Positions 1 through 11,226 of a stretch of 64,000 nt of DNA are shown here, in pieces (position 1 is the stretch's first letter; the number at the start of each line of letters is the position of its first letter). Made by a program: the position numbers and the translations under genes. Source of the DNA: Ehretia macrophylla (taxonomy: Eukaryota > Streptophyta > Magnoliopsida > Boraginales > Ehretiaceae); contig CM075767.1 in assembly GCA_037974665.1 (NCBI GenBank), forward strand, positions 26,499,498 to 26,563,497, in the 5' to 3' direction. The notes under the pieces are model-generated. The model saw only the letters and a program-made list of their open reading frames with translations. It was not told the origin of the DNA and made no database searches.

Positions 1-97
1 ACAATGCGTCACATCCCAGGCAAAGAGAATATCCTTGCTGATTTTCTCTCTCGCACACCACCATCCGAGAAAACTGCATGCATGGTAAATCCGACCC

Positions 98-110
98 GTG
101 GGGGGGAGAT
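98..110 (+). promoter_or_regulatory. Polypurine tract of caulimovirid-like copy 1
   Basis: A purine run with seven consecutive Gs ends in gagat immediately before the terminal repeat. The same tract is seen as its complement at about 14556-14568 in copy 2, and in copy 3 it is split by the D solo LTR. It is the expected plus-strand primer of a reverse-transcribing element. Confidence 0.7.
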
Positions 111-504
111 CTTAGCCAAAATAGTCAGGAGTGGGATGATATTGATCTCAATAATGACAGATGGTGACTCATTGCAGACAGGATTCCAGGAATCCTGGGT
201 GGACCCCATGACGAAGGTTCGTGTCATGTAAATAGGTTTGTCATGTTATAATAATAGGATATGACAGGAATCGTTTGTCACTACAGATTCCATTTAAATC
301 ATGTCTCGTTTGTCTGTTTGTAATAAGTGAGATTTCCTTTATTAGAGGAAACCACTTTAGTCACGTCAGGGTTGTCTTATTGTGAATTATTAGGAATCTC
401 TTTATGCCATGTCAGCTTTTCCTTATTTAAAGGAAACTACTTTAGTCCTTGTCAGGAATAGTAAAGATTCCGCTTTGTATTATTCCGCTTTGTAATGGTT
501 TGCC

Positions 505-513
505 TATAAATAA
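505..513 (+). promoter_or_regulatory. TATA box in the terminal repeat of copy 1
   Basis: The sequence tataaataa lies in the terminal repeat and is kept in every other copy; its complement is at 14151-14162, for example. Downstream, short repeats of a gactctatct-type 10-mer appear in several copies. The position fits the pregenomic RNA promoter of a pararetrovirus; activity is not implied. Confidence 0.6.
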
Positions 514-1104
514 TGAAGAACCCCCGACTAAAGGGGCAAAGTCAGATAGAATCAGATTTGGATTACAAACACATGTCACGCCCCAACTCGACCTCACCTA
601 TAATCAGTCAGGACGCAACGGAATTTCGGCAGTATAACGACAGTAATAAAGACACCGAGGCTCTAAACCAACCTCTCAGAACATCATACAATCAAATTCC
701 TCAACCAAACAACAATCAATTCTTCAATACCATTAAGAACATACAACATAACCATATTATACAACAATCATTGTTAGACGATCCATTCATAGTTATACGC
801 CTCCGTTCCAACACAATACCTTAACTTTAACATACATATCAAAATAGATTATAAACCAACTTAGCAACCTAGATCATAACAAAAGAAAGACTACTAAGTT
901 AGCATCATTTAGTTCATTATCTTTACTATAACTTATACATCATAAATTACAAGGAAAATAAAAGACAACTAGTTTAATATACAAGATAATAGAGTATACA
1001 ACATCTCAAGCATCAAGGACAAGACTCTGGCACATAGGACTCGTCCATATACGACACATTATCCTCTTCTAGAGGCACGTACCCGTAATCTTGCGAAAGG
1101 ACAC

Positions 1105-2304
1105 CTGTATGTATGCAATAATAGATAGTGAGCTTATATAAACAAGCTCAGTGAGGATCCGATAGATCTCTAACAGTATTTACTATACTCCTTGGAAATA
1201 ATCCTTTGAGCAGTAAACACGCAATTAAACATCAATACAATATAAACACATAACTATAATGACCAATCAATAAAGGATACTCAATTTGGTGTAGCTCCAT
1301 ATGCCATCACGATCTCAACCATTCTTCTTATAACTCCCCATTACTCACGCACCCGAGGTACCTCACTAGCCTCTCCTTCCATGACACGTCCGTCATGCGA
1401 GCTGGAGGTAGTCTCTGGTAGTCATGTCGTTATCAACCCGACAGCCCGACGCTGCCCGAGAGGTGGCACACACATACCAAGACTCAACAATAATAATAAT
1501 CATCATTCACAGGAGGACAGTCTAGCAGAACTGCCTATCTCCTGGTTCATCAATCATCAATCAATAATAATCAATAATCATCCATTTCCATCAATGTAAC
1601 ATCAATAATCATCAATATAACATCAATAAAACATCAAGTAATCAGTTAAACAACAAATAACTAAGTTAGATGACAAAGTAGGCCATCCAACTTAACATGC
1701 ATAAGACACGTAATCTAACCCTAATCGAACCATCAACAACTCACAATTCAATCATTTAAACACCACCCAATCATCTAAAGGCTCAATTCAACAATTTAAA
1801 GAAAGACAACCTAAACTTCAAATAATCATATCTTACATTCTACTAATCCAAACAACTCCAAATCAGTTTCAAACATTCACCCATTCAATCAACTACATTA
1901 GCCCTCTTGGAAAGCAACCAAGACACATCAAAATCAATCCCAACAACCCTAAAACCTCAATGCACCTAGGCTGAAATTTTCGGATTTTCACCCAAACATC
2001 GCAATCGAAAATTCGGCATTATAACGGCGTTACCACGTAATTAACATACTTTTAGAAATCGACGGCAATCGATTCCAACCACAACAACTCAAGATAATCC
2101 TCAAATTGCCATTCTATCAACTTTAAATACCCGAAAATAAATAATTTTGCTACAATGGCTCAAATCTCGTAGTAATACACATAAACGATCCCTAGCACGC
2201 ACTGATCAATAATATAACTTTAGATTAACATTCTAATGGTTCAAAATGCAGTTATGAGCAAAAACATAAAAAATGAGTTTTGAGATCTAGAATTTTTCTC
2301 TAAC
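1105..2304 (-). other. Intron-like segment inside the C1 LTR
   Basis: The sense strand has AAAG|GTTAGAG at the 5' side (AAAG|GTGAGAG in C1's right LTR and in element F) and CATACAG|GTG at the 3' side, 1,200 nt apart. A hairpin sits just upstream of the acceptor-like end. Equivalent pairs are visible in LTR A (40553 to 38729), B (26993 to 25645) and F (53942 to 52790). Recurrence across diverged families is the main support; no transcript evidence is available here. Confidence 0.45.
1129..1150 (-). other. Conserved hairpin before the acceptor-like site (C1)
   Basis: TGAGCTT at 1129-1135 pairs perfectly with AAGCTCA at 1144-1150 around an 8-nt loop, next to the shared motif CAGTGAGG (1149-1156). 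Counterparts with different stem sequences lie at 25666-25690 (B), 38748-38765 and 24973-24990 (A), 20350-20368 (D) and 52814-52835 (F). Confidence 0.6.
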
Positions 2305-2525
2305 CTTTGATGTGATATAAGCCTAGATATGCGTGCAATGCGTGCCCAACAAGTGGAATACAACTCGGCACGAAGTTCTACTGACAAAAACTAGGTTTTT
2401 CTTTGAAAAATTGATTTGAAAACTTGAAGAAAAGCTTTGGTTTTCTCTCTTATGGCTCTCGGCCATGTGTGTGCATTTTGAGTGTGTTTTGTGTTGTGTT
2501 TAGTGTGTGTTGATGCAATATTAAG

Positions 2526-2532
2526 TATATAA
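2526..2532 (-). promoter_or_regulatory. Putative TATA box of the C-type LTR
   Basis: The sense strand reads TTATATA about 550 nt into the LTR. It is followed ~70 nt later by a GGCCGA motif that also appears downstream of the presumed start in LTR families A, B and D. The right LTR has the same TATA near 13149-13155. Assignment is by position and consensus only. Confidence 0.5.
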
Positions 2533-3079
2533 GGCTTGGTCAATTAAAAAAAATGCAAAATCAAAGTAGTTATTTAGTCCTTTAATTTATTTCTTAGTCT
2601 TTTAATTCATTTCTTGAGTATTTCTTGCTCAACTATTAAATTAACACTTAAATAAATTCTAGACATTATATTTTAGGTGACAAAGAAGGTTAAATTAAAA
2701 TAGTTTCACCCAAATCGGCTTAAAACTCATTTTCTTACAAAAGAAAGTGTAAAAATCTTTAAAATTCCAAAACCGATTCCAAATTCGTTTTAATCAAACA
2801 CGGGTCTATTAATACTCGAGGACTAGGTTTTAAAACGTTTAAAATACCCCTGTAAAAATTTTAGCGGACAGGTGTTCAAAATACTATTCACCAAAACCGA
2901 CGATAAAATTTATGATTCCGTTTTTAATAAAAATTTCATGAATGCACACTTAGCATGTATTAGGAGTATTTATCACATATTTAGCACATTCTAAGTCATA
3001 TAGCACATAAACCGGCTAATTCATGCAAAACGAGATAAATCACGTAAATCGAGATAAAGCAAATATATGGGGTCTCACA

Positions 3080-3120
3080 TTCTCCCCCCCCCCCTTAAAG
3101 AAATTTCATCCCTAAAATTC
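3080..3120 (-). promoter_or_regulatory. C1 polypurine tract and adjacent imperfect hairpin
   Basis: On the - strand a G-rich purine run ending at the LTR edge (about 3080-3097) forms the polypurine tract. Just upstream of it in the sense direction, 3098-3122 can fold as an imperfect A/T-rich stem around ATCCC. The same arrangement is perfect in element A (33225-33243) and uses a different stem in B, E, F and G. Confidence 0.6.
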
Positions 3121-3159
3121 TTACTTGCTGAACGAAAAAGATCTAGATACTACTGTTGC

Positions 3160-6100
3160 ATCTGATCTCGCCTTTACCAAGTAGCTTCCTCGATACCGTG
3201 ATGCTTCCACAACACCTTGACCATCGGAATCTTCTTCGACCTCAACTCTTGTTCCATTTGATCAAGAATACGAATCGGCCGCTCGTCATAAGTCAGATTC
3301 TCACGAAGCTGTAACGGCTCTGGCTCAAGAATATGAGTAGGATCCGGATTATATTTCTGCAAATTAGACACGTGAAATACATCGTGGACATTAGAGAAAT
3401 TCTTCGGTTAAGCCAACCGATATGCTAACTTACCAACTCTGCCAGTAATCTCAAACGGCCCCACAAACCTCGGACTTAGCTTACCACCTTTACCATAACG
3501 AGCAAACCCCTTAGGAGGAGACAATCTCAAGAAAACCTGATCTCCGACTGCAAACTCCAAGTCCCGACGACGCTTATCAGCATAACTCTTGAATCTACTC
3601 TGTGCCGTAAGCATTCTCTGCTTGATCAACTGAACATTCTCGATCTTCTCTAGAAGCTCTGGCATAATAGTCGGATCAATAGTCTTCATCTCCCCTACTT
3701 CATCCCAATATAAAGGTGAACGGCACTTACGACCGTAAAGAGCTGCAAAATGTGCCATCCCAATTGTAGCTTGATAACTATTGTTATAGGCAAACTCGGC
3801 AAGTGGTAGATGTTTCTCCCAGTTCTTCACGAAGTCCAGAACACAAGCCCTGAGCATATCTTCCAGAATCTGAATAGTCCTCTCAGACTAACCGTCGGTC
3901 TGTGGATGATACGCTGTACTAAAATTAAGCTGAGTACCCAAAGTCTCCTGAAGTTTCTCCCACAAACGAGAAGTAAATCGAGGATTTTGATCTGAGACAA
4001 TACTAGATGGAATCCCGTGAAGTCTAACAATCTGATCCAAATAAAGATCCGTCAACTTTGCAACTTCATCTCCCATCTGCATCAAAATAAAGTGAGTTGT
4101 CTTCGTCAAACGATTCACGACATCCCAAACTGCATCGTTACCTCTGGGAGTTCTAGGCAAACCAGTGACGAAGTCCATCATAATATGCTCCAATTTCTAC
4201 TGTGGTATAGCCAACGGCTGAAGCAAACCCGCAGGTCGTTGATGCTCGGCTTTCACTTGCTGACAAGTCAAACATCTAGACACGAACTGAGCAACTTCCC
4301 TCTTCATATTATTCCACCAGTAATGTTGCTTCAAGTCCCGATACATCTTGTTTCCACCAGGATGAATGGTGCACTTAGAATTATGAGCCTCCTCCAGAAT
4401 ACCTCACCTCAAACCCGGTTCATCGGGAACACAAACCCTGTTCTGAAACCGAAGAATACCATCCCCATGTAATTTGAAGTCAGACTGATCATTCGTGATA
4501 TGATCCTTGATCTTCTAAAGTTTAACATCAAGTTGCTGAGTTTTTCTGATATGAGACAACAATAAAGGCTGAATACGGAGATGTGAACACATCACCCCAA
4601 CCTAAGTCAACTTCGGTCTCCAATAAGTGAATTCCTCAAGAACTTCCCACTTCTTGACAGCCAAACAAGAAACACTCGCCTTACGGCTAAGAGCGTCTGC
4701 CACAACATTTGCCTTTCCAGGCAGATAACTGATAGAACAATTATAATCTCCAAGAAGTTCCATCCACCTCCGCTGACGCATATTCAACTCCTTCTGTGAG
4801 AATAAATACTTAAGACTCTTATGATCAGTGAAAATCTCAAACTTATTGCCCCACAGATAATGACGCCACTTTTTCAGTGAGAAAACAACAGCTGCCAACT
4901 CAAGATCATGAGTCGGATAGTTCACCTCATAAGGCTTCAACTTCCTAGAAGCATAGGCAATAACCCGACCATTCTGCATAACTACACATCCTAAGCCCTC
5001 ATTAGATGCATCACTGTAAATGACCATATTGTCGGTCCCCTCTGGTAGAGCAAGTACTGGAGCAGTAGTCAATCTCTTTTTCAACTCCTGAAATCCACTC
5101 TCGCATTTCTCATCCCAAACAAAACTAATATGTTTTTGAGTTAACTTAGAAAGTGGCCCTACAATCTTAGAAAAGTCCTTGACAAACCTACGGTAATAAC
5201 CCGCCAATCCAAGAAAACTACGAACCTCCGAAACATTCTCCGGACGTTTCCAAGACATCACCGATTCAATCTTAGTGGGATCTACAAAAATACCGCTCTG
5301 TGTGATAACATGACCAAGAAAAGATATGCGTTGCAGCACAAATTCACATTTGCTGAATTTCGCAAACAACTGATGTTCCTGCAGCTTCTGTAAAACAAGT
5401 CGTAGATGTTGCTCGTGCTCTAATTCAGTCTTAGAATAAACCAAGATATCGTCAATAAAGATCACCACGAACTAGTCTAAGTATGGCTGAAAAACCCGAT
5501 GCATAAGGTCCATGAATGCTGCCGGTGCATTAGTTAATCCAAATGGCATAACTACAAACTCATAATGCCCGTACCGAGTCCTGAAGGCAGACTTTGGAAC
5601 ATCCTCCATGCGAATCCGAAGCTGATAATACCTCTGCCTCAAGTCAAACATAGAGTAGACTTTGGGTCCCTGAAGTTGATCAAACAACTCGTCAATCAGT
5701 GACAAAGGGTACTTGTTCTTGATGGTTACCTGATTCAAACCACGATAATCAATGCATAACCTCAAGGTACCATCCTTCTTCTTCACAAATAAAAAAGGAG
5801 CTCCCCAAGGTGAAGAACTCTGCTGAATGAAACCTTTCCTGTAACTGAGTCTTCAACTCCTTCAACTCAGCTATTGCCATCCGGTACGCTGATTTAGAAA
5901 TAGGTTGAGTACCGGGAACAAGATTAATCACAAACTCCACATCTCTCTCTGGTGGTAACCTTGGCAACTCCTTGGGAAATACATTGGGATATTCCCGAAT
6001 AATAGGAACTTCCTCCAGCTGTAGCTTATCAGATGGCTTGTTGATCAAATAAGCTAGATAACCCGAATACCCCTTACTCACCAACTTAACGGCTTTAGTT

Positions 6101-7770
6101 GCTGAGATAAAAAAACTCGTCTTAGCACCCCGATTCCCTACTACCTCAACTATTGGCTGATCTGGCAAATGAAACTGTACTACCTTTGTTCTACAGTTCA
6201 ACTGGGCATCATACTTAGAAAGCCAATCCATACCCAAGATAACATCATACCCCCGGATAGGAAATAAGATAAGGTCCGAAGGAAAATTATACCCCTTAAC
6301 ATGAATTATACAATCCTTACATACTAAGCCAGTAATATAATTATTAGTCAAAGAGGTACTAATCTCAACCACATAAGACAGTCTTTCAGGTTGCACATTA
6401 ACACGTTGCACACAAGCAGGAGTAATGAAAGAATGCGTAGCACTAGAATCAATCAACACTTTACCTTCCACAACTACAGTCTCCTCAGGCATCTCCTCCA
6501 AGTCAACTGCGTAGGCCCGAGCTTGAACCCCCTGCTGCTGAGGTGCACTGCCCGCAGGTCGACCTTGATAACCCTAAGTCGCTGTCCAACCCTCAGTCCT
6601 CTGATATCTAGGGCAATCCCTCGCCCTATGCTGATTGCTACCGCGACCCAAACAAGCTCCTGACTTCACCCTGTAGTCGGCCTCCACATGGCCCTGACGC
6701 TTGCAGTAAGTACATTGCGGTGATGATGCACTGACACTGCCCCTGGAAGAACCAGAAGCTGAAGAAGCAGCTGTACCAGCCTGCTGCTGAGGTCTAACAA
6801 AACTAGGCCTGTACTGACCCTGAGACTGGGTTGGCCTGTACTGGGACTGAACCTGATAAGACCCCTGCTGAAACTGAGGTCGATAATAACTCTACTGACC
6901 CTGTGGCCTGAAAGAACCCTGCTGAGCTAGCGGCCTATACACACCCTGCTGTACAAAAGGCCTATACACTCCCTGCTGACCCTGCGGCTGAAAGGGCCTC
7001 TTGCTAGGTTGACTAGATACAATCTGATCCCCCTTTCTCTTTTCCAGTCTAGAAGCTGCATCAAAGGCCTCCGTAAGTATATCATACCGATTCAGGGCCA
7101 TCGCAACCTGAATCTCGGGCCTCAACCCTAACATGAACCTACAAGTCTTACGTTCCTCGTCAGCCACATACTCTGGTGCATACCGGGACAACCTAGTGAA
7201 AGTGGCCTCGTACTGAGCCACGGAAGCATCTCCCTACACTAAGTCTAGAAACTCTGCCTCTCTCCGCTCCTTCACAATCCTCGGGACATACTTTGCCCGA
7301 AAAGCTAATAGAAAGGTATCCCAAACATACGCAATACCCTGAGTCTCCCAGCTAGTTTTCACCGTGTGCCACTATTCTTCCGCCTCATTATCCAGCAAAT
7401 ACACGGCAAAAGTGACCTTCCGCTCATCGGTATAATCCATAGGGTCAAAGATCTTCTCCACCTTACTAATCCACGCCTCAGCCTTCCGATCGTCCGGCTC
7501 CCCCTGAAACCGCGGTGGATAATACCCTAAAAACTCTTTCAGTATACCACGACCGTGGTACCCACCTTGTGCATTCAACAACTGATTATGCATTGCCTGA
7601 TTCTAAGCAGCCTGCCCTACCAGTAACTGTGCCTGACTGGCCATGATCTCGTTCATCCTATCAAAAGCTGCACCTATACGATCTTTATCCCTAACTTGGC
7701 CTGGTGTCACATTTCTCGGAACCTCATCAGTTATCTCAGACCTACCTCTGGTCCTCGGTCTACCTGTCAT
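3160..7770 (-). pseudogene. C1 gag-pol region with chromodomain (Tekay), broken
   Basis: Remnant of a Ty3 chromovirus polyprotein that once packaged, copied and integrated the element RNA. Reading on the - strand: a gag start near 7770, a capsid-like region with FLGYYPPRFQGEPDDRKAEA near 7550-7480, a glutamine-rich linker at about 7010-6840, a zinc-knuckle region near 6720-6600, protease near 6480-6400, RT with [18 protein letters not shown] and FIDDILVYS (about 5900-5440), RNase H near 5060-4660 with [16 protein letters not shown] at its end, integrase zinc-binding and catalytic parts (about 4400-3880), a C-terminal domain with GPFEITGRVGKLAYRLA, and a chromodomain-like tail ending WKHHGIEEATW near 3180. 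The order and tail are those of the Tekay clade. The region carries roughly ten breaks. Confidence 0.9.
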
Positions 7771-8062
7771 TCTACTAATCAAAGAGTTAACACAGGTTAT
7801 AGCACGTAAACAGGCTATAGACAGTTATTAGAAAATAAGCAACAATTCACATAAACACATAAATCACTTAAGTATCAATCACATAAACAAATAGATCACA
7901 TAATCACATAAACACTAAATCACATAATCACTTAATCACTTAACCATATTAACACATAGTTCACTTTTCTTTCACTTCATACATACTTTCATGCTAAGAC
8001 CATTACCCACATTCTGAGAATATCCCGGCTAACAGCTAACATGTGCTCTGATACCATTTAAA
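7771..8062 (-). other. C1 untranslated leader and tRNA-iMet primer site
   Basis: Between the gag start and the 5' LTR lies a ~290-nt leader. Its middle (about 7840-7960 in + display) is an irregular series of cacataa/atcacataa words, which also appear in the leaders of E and F. The primer site TGGTATCAGAGC is at 8045-8056 on the - strand, six bases from the LTR, and matches the 3' end of plant initiator-Met tRNA. Confidence 0.8.
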
Positions 8063-8094
8063 TGTCACGCCCCAACTCGACCCCACCTATAATC

Positions 8095-8625
8095 TGTGGT
8101 AACACAATCCCACATCGGAAGATTTGGAAGTGAGAGAGCTGGATATAAGGGCTTAGTTCCTTGTATCAGCCACGAGGCCTTTTCCCGTGGGAGACCATGG
8201 GAGAAACAAAGCCGTGAGGGCCCTGTGCCTGCGGGCCAGGGACTGCCAATAGCGGACAATATCGTGGTAGTGACGGCTCGGTGAGACTCTGCGTGGGCTC
8301 CATGTGGGGAGTCGGGTCATTACAAATGGTATCAGAGCCAGTCTTCCCTTGTGCTCGTGCCCGCGAGGGCGCGGGGCCTCTTAAGGGGGGTGGAATGTAG
8401 TAACACAATCCCACATCGGAAGATTTGGAAGTGAGAGAACTGGATATAAGGGCTTAGTTCCTTGTATCAGCCACGAGGCCTTTTCCCGTGGGAGACCATG
8501 GGAGAAACAAAGCCGTGAGGGCCCTGTGCCTATGGGCCAGGGACTGCCAATAGCGGACAATATCGTGGTAGTGACGGCTATGTGAGACTCTGCGTGGGCT
8601 CCACGTGGGGAGTCGGGTCGTTACA
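8095..8625 (+). mobile_element. TRIM (terminal-repeat retrotransposon in miniature)
   Basis: Two 230-bp LTRs (8095-8324 and 8396-8625) begin TGTGGTAACACAATC or TGTAGTAACACAATC and end TTACA. They enclose a 71-bp interior with a tRNA-iMet primer site (TGGTATCAGAGCC from 8327) and a polypurine tract TTAAGGGGGGTGGAA (8381-8395). There is no coding capacity, which defines a TRIM: it moves only with proteins from other LTR elements. The two LTRs differ at a handful of positions, so it is fairly young. The left flank is taatc (8090-8094), but taatc does not recur at its right end. It recurs after the neighbouring B LTR instead. Confidence 0.88.
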
Positions 8626-8631
8626 AATGCC

Positions 8632-11226
8632 TGTAACACCCCGATCCCTTTCGAGACCGGGAGTTCTATCAATCAATCTAATCACAACCCAATTCCAAAC
8701 CCGGGCAAAATTTTTAGAGAAAGACGGACGGAGTCTCCCCTGTTCCTAGGCAAAATGTAAAACCTGCAACAGCATATAAGTGGACCAATACCATGTCCAA
8801 ACATACAAACACCTCAAGGCCATCCGAGCCTTGGTTCTCAACCATTAAACACAGCAGATATACATATTTCCAGGTACCCAACTATTCCAACTCTTTTCCT
8901 TTCGACAATTACATATACGCAATGAGTTAAACTATACTATCTGAATACATAAACTAGCTTTTCATTCTACCTCAATTATCTAGTTAAATTTAAATTACAT
9001 TTCCTTTAACAATAAATACAAGCAACACATGAACATATATCTTGGCATCTTTGACAACTCAAGCCACATAGCACGCAAGACAACTCTTCAAGCATGATCT
9101 TTCACGTAACCACGATTCCAGCTAACAAGGCAATTTCCTGAAATATGGTGGTGAGGAGTGAATATACTCAACACGTATACTTAATGAGGGCGAGACAGAT
9201 ATCGAGGTGGAGAGAAAGAAGTTCGTGCAATGCAAATGGTACAGTTAAGCAACATAATCAACAAGGAAACATTCAATGTAAACGATAATACAATAAACAA
9301 TTAAGAAAGCATTAACACAACCTTTCAAAGCTATACCACACTTTGAAGGCTATGGTTCACTCGAGCGAGTAATGTACCGATCACGATTTCGATGACTCTA
9401 ACGATGACGCGCCGGCTCACCCACCTTATAACTTCCGTTTAGAGTACTCCGGACATACTCTGTCAATTCTATGACCCAAAACTCCCTGGGCGGCAACCCA
9501 AGCGAGAAAGGGAATAGGACACGGAGCTAGAGCAACCAACACTGGCAACCCGAGGCTACCCAGAGAGGCCCATCACTCACGCGCCTGACACTTATGCAAT
9601 GCAATACGAGACATATAACGATAATCGAGCAAGGCACTGAAGTGCAGATTAGTAACAACATGCGATACAATAAGCATTTACAATCTATAAAGTAACAAGA
9701 ACAACACTAACAAGCATTGTCAACAATTGATATACAATTCAATCATAACCAATTTTAACAAGCATAACAAGCAATATTAAGCATTCTATAGGCATTACAC
9801 TATGAAAACAAACAAAATCACAAAATGACCCCAACTTTCAAAATGCTACTACTTTCAAACGAGCCACGAGTTTTGGAAACTGACTTCACCAATCCTCCTA
9901 AGTCACTATAAGGCACGTCTAAAGACCCTGAAACCCTACTTTACCTTAGAATTCCAGCAAAGCCCCGATTTCCCCCTTTGCTCGTTTGAACTACAGCTAC
10001 CTCAACCGATTACCCAACCAATGTCACAACTGCACCAAAAGTGCTTCCATGATGTACCTCGACAATGCCTTCACGCAAATCGAAAAATTTTCAAACTCGA
10101 CCGAAACGACCCCAACATGCACTAAGCCATTTTTCTCCGTTTTTTCATTACACAATCCAATTAAACCATACATTTAGGTATTCTAGCATATTTAGCACCT
10201 TCTTACAGCAACAGAACACATAACGGAGCAACTTCATCAAAACAGGGGTTTACTATTCATAATTTACTATTCAATCATCAATTTAAATTGCAATTTCGAT
10301 ATTCAACCGCAGAAAATACTAAAAAGCTATAAATACATGTTCTACAATTGCTAGGGAACATTCTTCAAGCATTAAAATGATTAAACTAACGATCTACGCA
10401 TAAAATCCAAAAATCAAAGTTTGTGAACCAAATATTCAAATGCGCAAATAAACATGCTTCCCTCACCTTAGACGCTCCTAGACGCAAGGAAAACCACGCT
10501 GGATGCCTCGGAAACGACCCCGTGCAAGCTCTCGCGAAGAATTTGAAGTTTGAAGTTGAAAGGTTTTTTTTTTCTTCTCTTGAAGGTTTCGGCCTTCTCT
10601 TTGTTTTTTCAGCTTTGTTTTATTTTTTTTCTTTGTTATTACAAGCTTATAAAAGATGACAACTAAGTCAACAAGTCAAAACCTTGGTCAATCTACTTAA
10701 AAATTGGTCAAATAGGCTTATTTTAGGCATTTTAAAGCTTAAACAACTAACACAATTTTAATTCTAGCTAACAACAACTAAAACACTAAAATTAAAACAC
10801 TAAATACTAGTTTTCACTATTCGCCGAGGACTAGAAAACACTCTTTAACTATCGCTCTCGAAATGCAATGCACTTTGCGACAATAAAAGAGTAACAATTA
10901 AATCTCAAAGAATTTAAGAAAAGATAATTTTTGAAAAGCAACATAGTTGAAAATTTACTCCGGCTCGGAGCTACTTTTCATTTAATTGAAACCCAAGCAT
11001 TAAGGTGCAAGAAAAAAAATAAAACCGATTAACATAAATATGAAAAGTAGTTGATATTCCGTTAAAATAATTAACTCAAGTATTATTAAATTACTTCTAA
11101 AAGAAATATGAAAATAATGCTAGAAATTAATGTTAAACTTAAAAACAAACACGAAATTCAATGCTAACGTTTAAGATGTCACTTAATTAATTGTAATTAA
11201 ATGCATGCCGGGTTTGGGTTATCACA
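8632..11226 (-). repeat. Solo LTR, family B (copy 1)
   Basis: It starts TGTAACACCCC and ends GGTTATCACA, 2,595 bp, matching the B LTRs at 25138-27691 and, inverted, 41674-44225. No interior or second LTR is present, so it is a solo LTR. On the sense strand it has a donor-like TCTAAG|GTGAGGG near 10460. Six bases (aatgcc) separate it from the TRIM, and its right flank is taatc, which matches the left flank of the TRIM rather than its own left flank. Confidence 0.88.

Larger units (their letters stand above)
1..573 (+). mobile_element. Caulimovirid-like fossil copy 1, 3' end
   Basis: This is the 3' end of an endogenous pararetrovirus-like element on the + strand, entering from the left edge. 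The first ~60 bases encode the end of an RNase H domain (HIPGKENILADFLSR), very close to the CaMV-type ending HIKGTDNHFADFLSRE. A G-rich polypurine tract follows at 98-110, then a ~0.46-kb stretch that recurs at 14002-14555, 18627-19160 and 19161-19732 and behaves as a long direct terminal repeat. At 573 the repeat is split by Tekay element C1 and resumes at 13711, with acaca duplicated on both sides. The fossil is partial and broken. Family assignment rests on the better-preserved copy 2; I cannot fix a genus. Confidence 0.8.
574..3079 (-). repeat. C1 left (3') LTR
   Basis: It starts TGTCACGCCCC and ends GGTCTCACA in + strand display. On the sense (-) strand it reads: U3, a TATA box (2526-2532), a splice-donor-like site (after 2305), an intron-like stretch, a hairpin (1129-1150), an acceptor-like site (1105), a short acidic reading-frame tail, then the LTR end. 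The same order holds in the other LTR families of this window. Open frames read on the + strand here are antisense to the LTR and recur only because the LTR recurs. Confidence 0.92.

Noticed and set aside
513-824. Open frame of ~100 residues (MSRPNSTSPIISQDATEF-like) recurring near 11205, 45491, 52235 and 57531
   Set aside because: It is antisense to the end of C-type LTRs and recurs only because the LTR recurs; it has no family resemblance and spans the LTR boundary in one copy.
8065-8672. Several GC-richer open frames on both strands
   Set aside because: They coincide with the two TRIM LTRs and their junctions; the LTR repeat explains them.
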